A stretch of DNA of 64,000 bases from Bradyrhizobium sp. Tv2a-2 (GCF_000472425.1 NZ_AXAI01000007.1:346255-410254); one strand, 5' to 3'; shown: positions 23,496-32,743, numbered from the stretch's first letter. The notes: generated from the letters alone by a model not told the origin. Made by a program: numbers and translations.

Positions 23496-25130
23496 TCAGG
23501 TCTTGGTGATGTCGATGTCCTTGGTCTCCGGCAGGAACAGGAAGCCGATGACCAGGCTCATCGCGGCAATGCCGACCGGGTACCAGAGGCCGGAGTAGAT
23601 ATTTCCGGTCCAGGCCGCAATCGCGAACACCAGCGCCGGCAGGAAGCCGCCGAACCAGCCGTTGCCGATATGGTAGGGCAGCGACATGCCGCTGTAGCGG
23701 ATGCGGCTCGGGAACAACTCAACCAGCCACGCCGCGATCGGGGCGTAGACCAGCGTCACATAGATCACCAGGATCCAGAGCAGCACCGTGGTCATGACAA
23801 AGTTGATCTCGTTCAGGTCGGCGGTGGCCGGATAGCCGTGCTTGCTGATCGCAGCAGCCAGCGCCTTGGCGAAGTCGGTGGCTGTCGGCGACAGGGTCTG
23901 GTCACCGATCTTGACCTGCGCGGGCGTGCCCTTGGGCGCATCCTCATTGGCGTAGTTCACCGACAGGTTGACCAGGGCTCCCTTCGCGATATCGCATCCG
24001 CTGGTGTATTTTTCGGTGCCCGTCGCCTTGAACTGGAACGAGCACTCGCTCGGATCTGCGACAACCGTGACAGGCGACGAGGCAAGCGCCGCTTCAAGCC
24101 TCGGGTTGGCGAAGTGGGTGATGCCCTTGAACAGGGGGAAGTAGGTCACCGCCGCCAGCAGGAACCCCGCCAGGATGATCGGCTTGCGGCCGATCTTGTC
24201 GGACAGCCAGCCGAACAGCACGAAGAACGGCGTGCCGAGCGCAAGTGCGATCACGATCATGATCTGCGCCGGCACTCCGGGAACCTTCAGCGTCTGGGTG
24301 AGGAAGAACAGCGCGTAGAACTGCCCACCGTACCAAACGACCGCTTCGCCGGCCGTGGCACCGAACAGTGCCAGGAGCGCGACCTTGGCGTTTGCCCATT
24401 CGCCGAAAGCTTCGGTGAGCGGACGCTTGGAGGTCTTGCCCTCGTCCTTCATACGCTGGAACACCGGCGATTCGTTCAGGCTCAACCGGATCCAGACCGA
24501 GACGATCAGGAGGATGCCGGAGGCCAGGAACGGAATGCGCCAGCCCCAGTTGCCGAAGGATTCTTCACCCATGGCGGTGCGGATGCCGAGGATCAAGAGC
24601 AGCGCCAGGAACAGGCCGAGCGTTGCCGTGGTCTGAATCCACGAGGTGTAATAGCCGCGCTTGTCCTTGGGCGCGTGTTCGGCGACGTAGGTCGCGGCAC
24701 CGCCATACTCGCCGCCGAGCGCAAGACCCTGCACCAGACGCAAGGCGATCAGCACGATCGGTGCGGCCAGGCCCCAGGTTGCAAAGCCGGGCAGCAGGCC
24801 GATGAAGAAGGTGCCGACGCCCATCAGGCTCATCGTGATCAGGAAGGTGTATTTGCGGCCGATCATGTCGCCGAGGCGGCCGAAGATCAGCGCGCCGAAC
24901 GGGCGCACGGCAAAGCCGGCGGCGAAGGCGAGCAGCGCAAAGATAAAGCCGACGTTGGCCGGTACGCTGGAGAAGAAGTATTTTGCCAGGAACACGCCAA
25001 GCGTGCCGTAGATGTAGAAATCGTACCACTCGAAGACGGTGCCAAGCGAAGACGCGAAAATGACCTTTCGCTCCTCCGCCGTCATTCCTCCTGAGCGGAC
25101 GCCACCGCCCGCTGTCGCAGCTATCGTCAT
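23496..25130 (-). CDS. MFS transporter, metabolite:H+ symporter (MHS) type
   Basis: The protein is 544 residues from the ATG at 25130, with GGGGAGCC in front; a longer reading to 25211 has no family sequence. The MHS opening S-S-L-G-T-V-F-E-W-Y-D-F-Y is followed by the loop 2-3 signature G-A-L-I-F-G-R-L-G-D-M-I-G-R-K. Other hallmarks are the L-V-Q-G-L-A-L-G-G-E-Y-G-G-A segment and G-W-L-S-D-K-I-G-R-K in the second half. MHS members take up carboxylates such as ketoglutarate, shikimate or citrate with protons. An extra soluble stretch of about 80 residues with two cysteines sits between helices 9 and 10. It is divergent from the CrbR-like regulator gene. Confidence 0.9.
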   Translation of the reverse strand: MTIAATAGGGVRSGGMTAEERKVIFASSLGTVFEWYDFYIYGTLGVFLAKYFFSSVPANVGFIFALLAFAAGFAVRPFGALIFGRLGDMIGRKYTFLITMSLMGVGTFFIGLLPGFATWGLAAPIVLIALRLVQGLALGGEYGGAATYVAEHAPKDKRGYYTSWIQTTATLGLFLALLLILGIRTAMGEESFGNWGWRIPFLASGILLIVSVWIRLSLNESPVFQRMKDEGKTSKRPLTEAFGEWANAKVALLALFGATAGEAVVWYGGQFYALFFLTQTLKVPGVPAQIMIVIALALGTPFFVLFGWLSDKIGRKPIILAGFLLAAVTYFPLFKGITHFANPRLEAALASSPVTVVADPSECSFQFKATGTEKYTSGCDIAKGALVNLSVNYANEDAPKGTPAQVKIGDQTLSPTATDFAKALAAAISKHGYPATADLNEINFVMTTVLLWILVIYVTLVYAPIAAWLVELFPSRIRYSGMSLPYHIGNGWFGGFLPALVFAIAAWTGNIYSGLWYPVGIAAMSLVIGFLFLPETKDIDITKT

Positions 25131-25450
25131 TGCCTGGCTCCCCGTAAAGATTATGCGTCCCCTCCCCCGCGCGCCGGAATCCACTGGCGTCGCTTTGGGG
25201 CTCGACCCCACGGTAACATCGCGGTGAAATGCCGCACATAAGACTTTCGGCCTTTCGTCTCCCTATCAACCGGGGATTGTCTGTTGCAATGCACAGGCGG
25301 CAATTAACCGCTTTGCCTGGGGTTGTGATTGTGTGCTTGCATGCGAAATACCAAGTGAGGAATATTTAAAGGAATATACAGGTGAGAAACGGGAGAGATG
25401 GCGCTAAGGCATCCGCCACTATCCCTGCAACCGATGCCCTAGAAAGCAAA
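25131..25450. promoter_or_regulatory. Divergent promoter region between the MFS transporter and the response regulator
   Basis: The 320 non-coding bases serve both the transporter (leftward) and the response regulator (rightward). The right part is AT-richer than its surroundings (around 25345-25380, with TGAGGAATATTTAAAGG). No FNR-type palindrome was found. AAGGA at 25370-25374 could instead serve a GTG start at 25382 for the regulator. Confidence 0.45.
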
Positions 25451-26125
25451 ATGGCAGCTTCCGCGACCCATCTCGTCATCGCCGACGACCACCCGCTGTT
25501 CCGTGCCGCGCTGCGGCAAGCGGTCGGCAGCGTGATGAGTTCCGCAAAGATCGATGAGGCGGGGGCGTTCGAGGAATTGACTGCCCTCCTGGAGCAGGAC
25601 GCCGATGTCGACCTGATCCTGCTCGATCTCTCCATGCCCGGCATCTCCGGCTTCTCGGGCCTGATCTACCTGCGTGCGCAATATCCGGCGATCCCGGTGG
25701 TCATCGTGTCCGCCAGCGACGACGGCGCGACCATCCGCCGCTCGCTGGATTTCGGTGCCTCCGGCTTCATCCCGAAGCGTTTCGGCGTGGAGACCCTGCG
25801 CGATGCCATCCTCAAGGTGATGGAGGGCGATGTCTGGGTTCCGCCGGATACCGACTTGTCGTCGCAGGCCGACCCCGAAATGACGCGGCTGCGGGACCGG
25901 CTGGTCACGCTGACCCCGCAGCAGGTGCGCGTGCTGATGATGCTGTCGGAGGGACTGCTCAACAAGCAGATCGCTTATGAACTCGGCGTATCCGAGGCGA
26001 CCATCAAGGCCCATGTCTCGGCAATCCTGCAAAAGCTCGGCGTCGAGAGCCGGACGCAAGCCGTGATTGCCGCCGCCAAGATTGCCGGCAGCCAGTGGCG
26101 GCAGGGCACGCCGTCCGAGCAGTAG
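25451..26125 (+). CDS. LuxR-family response regulator, CrbR/ErdR-like
   Basis: The protein has 224 residues. The receiver domain has acidic pair D-D at residues 12-13, phospho-acceptor D59 in L-L-D-L-S-M-P-G, and K in G-F-I-P-K-R. A C-terminal LuxR helix-turn-helix follows: L-T-P-Q-Q-V-R-V-L, then E-L-G-V-S-E-A-T-I-K-A-H-V-S-A-I-L-Q-K-L-G-V. I chose the ATG at 25451 because the receiver begins there and upstream codons are not GC-biased. A GTG at 25382 has a better Shine-Dalgarno sequence and is the alternative. It is convergent with a sodium-symporter hybrid kinase, the arrangement of CrbS/CrbR and MxtR/ErdR systems that govern acetate use. Confidence 0.88.
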   Translation: MAASATHLVIADDHPLFRAALRQAVGSVMSSAKIDEAGAFEELTALLEQDADVDLILLDLSMPGISGFSGLIYLRAQYPAIPVVIVSASDDGATIRRSLDFGASGFIPKRFGVETLRDAILKVMEGDVWVPPDTDLSSQADPEMTRLRDRLVTLTPQQVRVLMMLSEGLLNKQIAYELGVSEATIKAHVSAILQKLGVESRTQAVIAAAKIAGSQWRQGTPSEQ

Positions 26126-26130
26126 TAAGT

Positions 26131-26240
26131 CGCATTCCGTCAATCCGGGGCGGTCCGCAGGACCGAACCCGGAAGCTCGAGATTCTCAGGTGCGCAATTG
26201 CGCACCATAGTTCGATGCTTACGCATCGCCCCGGAATGAC
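26131..26240. repeat. Family-D intergenic repeat
   Basis: The element starts GCATTCCGTCAATCCGGGGCG and ends CGCATCGCCCCGGAATGACG. It has internal hairpins GTGCGCAATTGCGCAC and GGAAGCTCGAGATT. It lies between two convergent genes (regulator and kinase) and probably forms the shared 3' end of their transcripts. Confidence 0.65.
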
Positions 26241-26259
26241 GATCACCGAGAAGGCGACC

Positions 26260-29200
26260 TCACTCCGCAGCGACCATCTGCTGGATGCGCCATTGTCCCA
26301 GCAGCGCGCGCAGCGAGGCCGGCTTGAGCGGCTTGTTGAGCACCGCGATGTTCTCATCGCGGGCGGCCGCGCGGACATGGGGGCTGCGGTCCGCCGTGAT
26401 CAGGATGGCGGGAAGCGCCTCTCCGAAGCGGCGGCGGATGTCGCGGATGGCGGCGACGCCGTTGCCGCGGTCGAGATGGTAGTCGACCAGGAGACCGGTG
26501 ACCGGGCGTTCCAGATGCTCGATCGCCTCGATCGCGGCCTCGAGATCTGCGACCGCGATCACCTCGGCGTCCCAAGCGGTCAGCAGCGTCTTCATGCCGT
26601 CGAGGATTGCGGCATCGTTCTCGATGCAGACGATCAAAGCGCCCGAGATCGGCGTTTTCGCAAGCGGCGTGGCGCTGGTGACGGCGGCGGTGTGGTTGAC
26701 CGCTTTCGCGACCGGCGCAGTCACCGAGAACACCGAGCCGCCGCTCGCATTGGCACTGAGCGCGATGCCATGCTTGAGCACGCGCGAGAGCCGCTCCACG
26801 ATCGATAAGCCAAGCCCGAGCCCGCGAGCGATCCGCGCGCCCTGTTCGAGGCGGTGAAACTCCTTGAAAATTTCGCTGCGCTTGAGCGGGGGAATGCCGA
26901 CGCCGGTGTCGTAGACGCAGATCTTCAGCGACGAGCCGTGGCGGCGACAGCCGACCAGGACGCGGCCCTTGAGGGTGTATTTGATCGCATTCGAGATCAG
27001 GTTCTGCAACAGCCGCCTCAGCAGCAGGCGATCGGATTCCACCGGCAGCGAGCAGGGCACGAAACACAGATCGAGGCCCTTTGCGCGCGCAATGGGTTCG
27101 AATTCGATCTCCAGCGATCGCATCAGATCGCCGATCTTGAAGCTCGAGATCGATGTCGTCATGGCGCCGGCATCGAGCCTGGAAATGTCGAGCAGGGCGC
27201 TCAGGATTTCCTCGATCGCCTCCAGCGAGTCGTCGATATTCTCGACCAGCCGCGAATCCTCGCCGCCATTCTGCCGCTCGACCAAGCTCGTCACATAGAG
27301 GCGCGCGGCGTTGAGCGGCTGCAGGATGTCGTGGCTTGCCGCCGCCAGGAACCGCGTCTTGGAGATGTTGGCGTCCTCCGCCGCGCTCTTGGCCAGCGCA
27401 AGCTCGGAATTGAGGCGGGTCAATTCCTCGGTGCGCTCGCGCACGCGCTTTTCCAGCGTGGCGTTGGCGCGTTCCAGCGCCTCGGCCGCTTCGAACGAGG
27501 GCGTGACATCGGTGAAGGTGACGACCTGGCCGCCATCGGGCATGCGGTTCGAGCGCACCTCGACCACCATGTGGCGGTCGGGCAGGCGCTCCAGATAGGA
27601 CTGGCCCTCGGTGGTGTAGGCCACCAGCCGCCGCGCGATGAAGGCCTCGTCCTCGTCGAGATCGGAGAGGTTGATCTCTGCCATGAAGCCGAGGATCTCG
27701 CGCAAGGGAATGCCGATCTGCACCAGATGCGGCGGCAGGCCCAGGATCTCGCCGAACTGGCGGTTGGAGCAGATCAGGTGCAGGTCGGCATCGAACACCG
27801 CAATGCCCTGCCGCACATGGTCGAGCGCGGCCTGCATGATCTCGCGGTTGAAGTGAAACGCGGCGTGGGAATCGTCGAGCAGTTTCAGCGCGGCCTTGGC
27901 AGAGACCGTGCGCTTTTTCAGGAGCAGCGACATCACCAGACGCGAGGACGCCGCGCCGATCGAGGAGGCGATCAGGTGCTCGGCATGCTGCAGCAGCTCG
28001 AAGTCGGCGGGGGCGTCGGGATCGAGCCTGGCATGGCGGGTCAGCGCGAAGGCCTCGAAGGACTGCCGGGCGCGCTCGGGGCCGATATACTGCGCGACCG
28101 TGCTCTGGATGTCCTGCACGGTGACCGTGGTGCGCCAGCGGCGGAAGTTAGGTGCGGTCGGCGCGAGCTCGTTGGGTACGAACAGGTCGGCCTGCAGCCG
28201 CTCGATCGAGGAGGGCTGCCGCCACAACGACAACAGCACAAAGGTCGCGACATTGAGCGACAAGCTCCAGAGCACTCCGTGCAGCAGCGGCGGCAGGTCG
28301 GTGCCGAACAGCGCCTGCGGCCGCAACGTCTCGATGCCGAACGGACCGTGCTGCAGCAGCAGGATGCCGGCGGTGTTGGTATCGAGGAAGCTCGGCAGGA
28401 ACAGCGTGTACATCCACACCGCGCAGCCGACCAGCATGCCGCCGATGGCGCCGCGCGCGGTGCCGCGGCGCCAGATCAGCCCTCCGAAAAACGCGGGCGC
28501 GAGCTGGGCGATGGCCGCGAAGGACAACAGGCCGATCGCCGCGAGCTGGGTGTGGCCGAGCGCGCGGTAATAGAAATAGGCCATCGCCATGATGGCGAAG
28601 ATCGCAAAGCGCCGCACCTTCAGCAGGAAATCGCCGAAGGCGGCCGCGGCGCGGGAGCGCGGCGCGCGCTGCAGCACCAGCGGCACCACCATGTCGTTCG
28701 ACACCATCACCGAGAGCGCCACGCATTCCACGATCACCATTGCGGTGCCTGCCGATAGTCCGCCCACGAAGACGCCCACGGACAAGGCTGACGCGCCGCC
28801 CTCGATCGGCAGTGCCAGCACATAGACGTCGCTGTCGACCGCGCCGAACGGGAAGGTGATGAGGCCGGCGAGCGCGATCGGGATCACGAACAGATTGATG
28901 GCGACGAGATAGAGTGGGAACAGCCAGCGCGCGCGGCGCACCTCGGCATAGCTCGCGTTCTCCACCACGCTGACATGGAACTGCCGCGGCAGCAGCATGA
29001 TCGCGAAGAACGACAACAGCGTCGTGATCAGGAAATTGCCGATCGAGGGCACATATTCGATCGCGCGCACCGCCTCGGGCGTCTTCATCGCGCGCTCGAC
29101 CAGCTCATGCGGCGAGAACATCCAGAAGGTGACGAAGGCACCGGCCGCGAGGAAGGCCACCAGCTTGACGATGGATTCGGTCGCAACCGCCAGCATCAGC

Positions 29201-29766
29201 CCATGCTGGTGCTCGGTGGCGTCGGTCTGCCGGGTGCCGAACAGCACGGCGAAGGCCGCCATCGCGAGCGTCACCAGCAGCGGAATGTCGCCGATGATCG
29301 GTATGCGCGAAATCGCGTGGTCTTCGCTCAGGATGGTCTCGAGCGAGGAGGCCACCGCCTTGAGCTGGAGCGCGATATAGGGAACCGAGCCGATGATCGC
29401 GATCACCGCGACCGTGACGGCGACCGCCTGGCTCTTGCCGTAGCGCGCGCCGATGAAGTCGGCGATGGAGGTGATGTTCTGGGACTTGGCGAGCTGGATG
29501 ACGCGGCGCAGCAACGGCGTGCACAGCCCGATCATCAGCACCGGGCCGGCATAGATCGCGAGGAAATCGATGCTGGTGCGGGTCGCGGAACCGACCGAGC
29601 CGAAATAGGTCCAGGAGGTGCAGTAGACCGCAAGCGACAGCGGATAGATCAGCCCGCTGGCGCGGCCGCGCTGGTCCGGAGACAGCCGGTCGCCGTAGCT
29701 CGCCACCAGGAACAGAAACCCGATGTAGCCGAAGGCGGCCCCTATGATGCCCCAGTCGTGCAGCAT
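26260..29766 (-). CDS. Sodium:solute symporter-domain hybrid histidine kinase (CrbS/MxtR-like)
   Basis: This is a 1168-residue membrane kinase. Residues about 1-500 form a sodium:solute symporter (SSF) domain with some 13 helices, including Y-C-T-S-W-T-Y-F-G-S-V-G. A PAS domain follows (about 670-780), then a coiled linker. The phospho-acceptor H812 lies in A-A-S-H-D-I-L-Q-P-L-N-A-A-R. The ATPase domain has N926 (N-L-I-S-N-A) and D953-x-G-x-G. The C-terminal receiver domain has D1095 and K1145. AGGAGG before the ATG at 29766 fixes the start; the frame runs on upstream into a repeat and that extension is rejected. This layout is that of CrbS/MxtR sensors of acetate or short-chain carboxylate metabolism. 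The partner regulator is the convergent gene. Confidence 0.9.
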   Translation of the reverse strand: MLHDWGIIGAAFGYIGFLFLVASYGDRLSPDQRGRASGLIYPLSLAVYCTSWTYFGSVGSATRTSIDFLAIYAGPVLMIGLCTPLLRRVIQLAKSQNITSIADFIGARYGKSQAVAVTVAVIAIIGSVPYIALQLKAVASSLETILSEDHAISRIPIIGDIPLLVTLAMAAFAVLFGTRQTDATEHQHGLMLAVATESIVKLVAFLAAGAFVTFWMFSPHELVERAMKTPEAVRAIEYVPSIGNFLITTLLSFFAIMLLPRQFHVSVVENASYAEVRRARWLFPLYLVAINLFVIPIALAGLITFPFGAVDSDVYVLALPIEGGASALSVGVFVGGLSAGTAMVIVECVALSVMVSNDMVVPLVLQRAPRSRAAAAFGDFLLKVRRFAIFAIMAMAYFYYRALGHTQLAAIGLLSFAAIAQLAPAFFGGLIWRRGTARGAIGGMLVGCAVWMYTLFLPSFLDTNTAGILLLQHGPFGIETLRPQALFGTDLPPLLHGVLWSLSLNVATFVLLSLWRQPSSIERLQADLFVPNELAPTAPNFRRWRTTVTVQDIQSTVAQYIGPERARQSFEAFALTRHARLDPDAPADFELLQHAEHLIASSIGAASSRLVMSLLLKKRTVSAKAALKLLDDSHAAFHFNREIMQAALDHVRQGIAVFDADLHLICSNRQFGEILGLPPHLVQIGIPLREILGFMAEINLSDLDEDEAFIARRLVAYTTEGQSYLERLPDRHMVVEVRSNRMPDGGQVVTFTDVTPSFEAAEALERANATLEKRVRERTEELTRLNSELALAKSAAEDANISKTRFLAAASHDILQPLNAARLYVTSLVERQNGGEDSRLVENIDDSLEAIEEILSALLDISRLDAGAMTTSISSFKIGDLMRSLEIEFEPIARAKGLDLCFVPCSLPVESDRLLLRRLLQNLISNAIKYTLKGRVLVGCRRHGSSLKICVYDTGVGIPPLKRSEIFKEFHRLEQGARIARGLGLGLSIVERLSRVLKHGIALSANASGGSVFSVTAPVAKAVNHTAAVTSATPLAKTPISGALIVCIENDAAILDGMKTLLTAWDAEVIAVADLEAAIEAIEHLERPVTGLLVDYHLDRGNGVAAIRDIRRRFGEALPAILITADRSPHVRAAARDENIAVLNKPLKPASLRALLGQWRIQQMVAAE

Positions 29767-29787
29767 CGCTGCTCGATCCTCCTGTAG

Positions 29788-29888
29788 AGCATGATCCGGA
29801 AAAGTGTGTAGCGGTTTTCCGAAAAGATCATGCTCAATCAAAGACCTAAAGCGCGATGACGATTCAACCGAATCTCATCGCGCTTTAG
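29788..29888. repeat. Family-A long palindromic repeat, copy 1
   Basis: This is a 101-base element made of two hairpins. The first pairs AGCATGATCCGGAAAAGTG with CGGTTTTCCGAAAAGATCATGCT. The second pairs AAAGCGCGATGACGATT with AATCTCATCGCGCTTTA around TCAACCG. Near-identical copies lie at 39749-39851 (inverted), 40216-40316 and 45481-45579 (inverted). This copy lies just upstream of the hybrid kinase gene. Confidence 0.9.
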
Positions 29889-29922
29889 AGCGGACTCAAG
29901 GATGCGCGGGATTGTCTTCCGC

Positions 29923-30029
29923 TGTCATCGCCCGGTTCGACCGGGCGATCCAGCATTCCAAAAGGGCGCGTCTGACTTGTCATTGGCGCCTCGGAGTACT
30001 GGATGCCCCGCCTTCGCGGGGCACGACGG
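29923..30029. repeat. Family-D intergenic repeat
   Basis: It has GTCATCGCCCGGTTCGACCGGGCGATCCAGC at the left, with a perfect CGCCCGGTTCGACCGGGCG hairpin. At the right is GGATGCCCCGCCTTCGCGGGGCACGACGG, another hairpin. The element fills the gap between the hybrid kinase promoter and the 3' end of hemA. Confidence 0.65.
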
Positions 30030-30148
30030 AAGGAGTGCGGCTCCGTCAGTCCGAAATCTGAGGAAATCTAGCGCCTTACGCTGGCGCAAGCGACAGCGAA
30101 TTCCCGATTTGTTTCGGGAACGAATATCGTCGTTAAGACGGGGGGCCG

Positions 30149-31378
30149 TTATTCGGCCGCCAGCGACTTCTCATTCAGCGGCAGGCCGAGGCGCTCCCAC
30201 ACCTGCAGCAGGCTTTCGGCAAGCTGATCGATCAGGCCGTCATCGTGATACGGCGAGGGCGTGATGCGCAGGCGCTCAGTGCCCTTGGCTACCGTCGGGT
30301 AGTTGATCGGCTGGATGTAGATGCCGTGCTCATCGAGCAGGATGTCCGAGGCCTGCTTGCAACGCTCGGCGTCGCCGACAAACAGCGGCACGATATGGGT
30401 TTCGCTCGACATCACCGGCAGCCCCGCGGTGGAGAGGATCGCCTTGACGCGCGCGGCGCGGTCCTGATGGCGCTCGCGCTCCCAGCTGGAGGTCTTCAGA
30501 TGCCGGATCGCGGCAGTCGCCGCCGAGCAGATCGAAGGCGGCAGTGCAGTGGTGAAGATGAAGCCGGGCGCATAGGAGCGCACCGCGTCGATGATCTCGC
30601 CCTTGGCCGCGATATAGCCGCCGAGGCAGCCGAAGGCCTTTGCCAGCGTGCCCTCGAGAATGTCGATCCGCTGCATCACGCCGTCGCGTTCGGCAATGCC
30701 GCCGCCGCGTGGACCATACATGCCAACGGCATGGACCTCGTCGACATAGGTCATGGCGCCATAGCGCTCGGCGAGATCACAGATCCTGGCGAGCGGCGCG
30801 ACGTCGCCGTCCATCGAATAGAGGCTCTCGCAGGCGATCAGCTTGGGTCGCTTGTCGCCGGCCGCACGCAACAGCTCCTCGAGATGCGCCATGTCGTTGT
30901 GTCGGAACACGATGCGCTCGCAACCGGACTGCCGGATGCCCTCGATCATGGAATTGTGGTTGAGCGCGTCGGACAGGATCAGGCAGTTCGGGATCAGCTT
31001 GCCGATGGTGGCAATCCCGGTCTGGTTGGAGACATAGCCCGAGGTGAAGAGCAGCGCGGCGTCCTTGCCGTGGAGGTCGGCAAGCTCCGCCTCGAGCTGT
31101 ACCAGTGGGTGATGGGTGCCGGCGATGTTGCGGGTGCCGCCGGCGCCGGTGCCGAAGCGCGTCGCGGTCTCGACCATGGCGCCGACCACTTTCGGATGCT
31201 GCCCCATGCCCAAATAATCATTCGAGCACCAGATCACGACATTGCGCGCGCCTTTCGGCGAGTGCCAGATCGCATGGGGAAAACGTCCGGCGATGCGTTC
31301 GAGGTCAGCGAAGACACGGTAGCGCCGTTCATCGTGAAGACGGCCAAGGGCGGCACTGAAATACTGGCTATAGTCCAT
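30149..31378 (-). CDS. hemA: 5-Aminolevulinate synthase
   Basis: This 409-residue PLP enzyme condenses glycine and succinyl-CoA to 5-aminolevulinate, the first step of haem synthesis in alphaproteobacteria. The catalytic lysine is K247 in E-G-T-L-A-K-A-F-G-C. The PLP-binding aspartate lies in Y-V-D-E-V-H-A-V-G-M, and the glycine-rich N-terminal region reads G-A-G-G-T-R-N-I-A-G-T. Length and sequence match the family throughout. A perfect FNR/FixK-type palindrome lies 143 bases upstream of the ATG. The gene supplies haem for the oxidase encoded earlier in the window. Confidence 0.97.
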   Translation of the reverse strand: MDYSQYFSAALGRLHDERRYRVFADLERIAGRFPHAIWHSPKGARNVVIWCSNDYLGMGQHPKVVGAMVETATRFGTGAGGTRNIAGTHHPLVQLEAELADLHGKDAALLFTSGYVSNQTGIATIGKLIPNCLILSDALNHNSMIEGIRQSGCERIVFRHNDMAHLEELLRAAGDKRPKLIACESLYSMDGDVAPLARICDLAERYGAMTYVDEVHAVGMYGPRGGGIAERDGVMQRIDILEGTLAKAFGCLGGYIAAKGEIIDAVRSYAPGFIFTTALPPSICSAATAAIRHLKTSSWERERHQDRAARVKAILSTAGLPVMSSETHIVPLFVGDAERCKQASDILLDEHGIYIQPINYPTVAKGTERLRITPSPYHDDGLIDQLAESLLQVWERLGLPLNEKSLAAE

Positions 31379-31520
31379 CGCAAGACCTGAATTTTAAGCT
31401 TGGGAACCAGACGGCTAGCAAGCCTTTTAGAGCGTTTCCAGTTGCGCTGTCGAGGACCGAATTGTCCAAGCGGCGGCCCCCGTCTGGACGGCATGGATAT
31501 GAGATGGGGCGCCGCCCGAG

Positions 31521-31534
31521 TTGATCCGGATCAA
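31521..31534. promoter_or_regulatory. FNR/FixK-type binding site upstream of hemA
   Basis: TTGATCCGGATCAA is a perfect 14-base palindrome matching the TTGAT-N4-ATCAA consensus of FNR, FnrN and FixK regulators. It lies in the 303-base gap between the MBL-fold gene and hemA. If activation is from the usual -41.5 position, transcription would begin near 31486, giving a leader of about 108 bases. Oxygen control of hemA by the FixLJ-FixK cascade is known in Bradyrhizobium japonicum, so the site is most likely functional. Confidence 0.85.
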
Positions 31535-31681
31535 GTCGGCGTGAACGGCGTCCTCAACACGGAATCGTCACCTGAGGAGGCCGCCGCGGCCGTCTCGAAG
31601 GGCGACGGCCGGCTGTCGCATCTCCGGCGCTCATCCTTGGAAGGGCGCGCACGTCGGGATGACGGGAAGGTTTCGCGCGCC

Positions 31682-32743
31682 TTACGTGGTCCTGAAGCGC
31701 AGGACGCCGTCCCTTTCCTGCGACGTCAGGCGACCTTCGACCAGCATGTAGTTGACATGGGCGACCAGCTCGCCGGCGGCAAAACCCATCTGGTGCGCGT
31801 CCAGCACATGCTTGTGGAACACCACCGGCACGAGCTGTGCCGAGGTCTTCGGGTCTTCGCGGCAGGCATCCGCAATCAACTGGCAGCGTTCCTCGTGATG
31901 GTCGGCAAGCTGCTTGATCCGCGTCTTCATGCCGTAGAACGGCACGCCGTGCCCCGGCAACACCATCAGGTCGTAGGGCAGGGTGGTGGTGAGGCTTGCG
32001 AGCGACCCCAGATATTCGCCGAGCGAGTTCTGGTCCGGCTCGACCGCCCAGACGCTGACATTGGGCGAGATCTTGCTCAACACCTGGTCGGCGGAGAAGA
32101 ACAGCTTGTCGGCTGCGCAATACAGCATCACCTGATCGAGCGCGTGCCCGCCGCCGGTGATCACCTTGAAGCGACGGCTGCCGATCGTAACCTCGTCGCC
32201 ATGCGAGATGCGCCGGTAGGACGGCGGCAGCACGGAGACGCGCTTCAGATAATCCGAGCCGCGGCCAAGCAGTTGCTCGGTCAGGCTCTCGTCCATGCCG
32301 TGGCGGCGGAAGAACAGGCGCTGCGCATTGCGCCGCTCCTCGGTGCCACGATTCTGGTGATAGACCGATTGCAGGTATTCGACCTGCGACATCTCGAGCG
32401 GGCAATTGAAACGCTCGACGATCCACCCCGCCAGCCCGACATGATCAGGGTGCGAATGGGTGACGATCAGCCGGCTCACCTTCACATGGGAGAGCGGACC
32501 TTCGAACAGCGCGGTCCAGGCGGCGATGGTCTCCTCATTGCCGAAGCCGGAGTCGACCATGGCATAACCGTCGCCGTCGGCGATCAGGTAGATGTTCACA
32601 TGGTTGAGGCGGAACGGCAGCTTCAGCCGCACCCAGAGTATGCCCGGCATCACCTCGACGACCTGATCCGGCCCGGGATGAGCCTCCCAGGGGTATCTCA
32701 ATGCCTCGGCCGAGGACTGAATCTTGTCGGTCTTCGAATGCAT
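31682..32743 (-). CDS. MBL-fold metallo-hydrolase
   Basis: The 353-residue protein has the metallo-beta-lactamase motif H96-x-H98-x-D100-H101 (T-H-S-H-P-D-H-V-G-L-A-G). Further metal ligands lie in G-G-G-H-A-L-D-Q and L-P-G-H-G-V-P-F. The N-terminal strand L-N-H-V-N-I-Y-L-I-A-D-G is typical. A C-terminal helical extension of about 100 residues with H-E-E-R-C-Q-L-I resembles the LACTB2/glyoxalase-II-like branch. The substrate is not known. It is upstream of hemA on the same strand but separated by hemA's own regulatory region. Confidence 0.88.
   Translation of the reverse strand: MHSKTDKIQSSAEALRYPWEAHPGPDQVVEVMPGILWVRLKLPFRLNHVNIYLIADGDGYAMVDSGFGNEETIAAWTALFEGPLSHVKVSRLIVTHSHPDHVGLAGWIVERFNCPLEMSQVEYLQSVYHQNRGTEERRNAQRLFFRRHGMDESLTEQLLGRGSDYLKRVSVLPPSYRRISHGDEVTIGSRRFKVITGGGHALDQVMLYCAADKLFFSADQVLSKISPNVSVWAVEPDQNSLGEYLGSLASLTTTLPYDLMVLPGHGVPFYGMKTRIKQLADHHEERCQLIADACREDPKTSAQLVPVVFHKHVLDAHQMGFAAGELVAHVNYMLVEGRLTSQERDGVLRFRTT

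Noticed and set aside
29767..29841. Longer N-terminus of the hybrid kinase
   Set aside because: The extension reads through a family-A repeat; the ATG at 29766 has AGGAGG in front and the symporter domain begins there.
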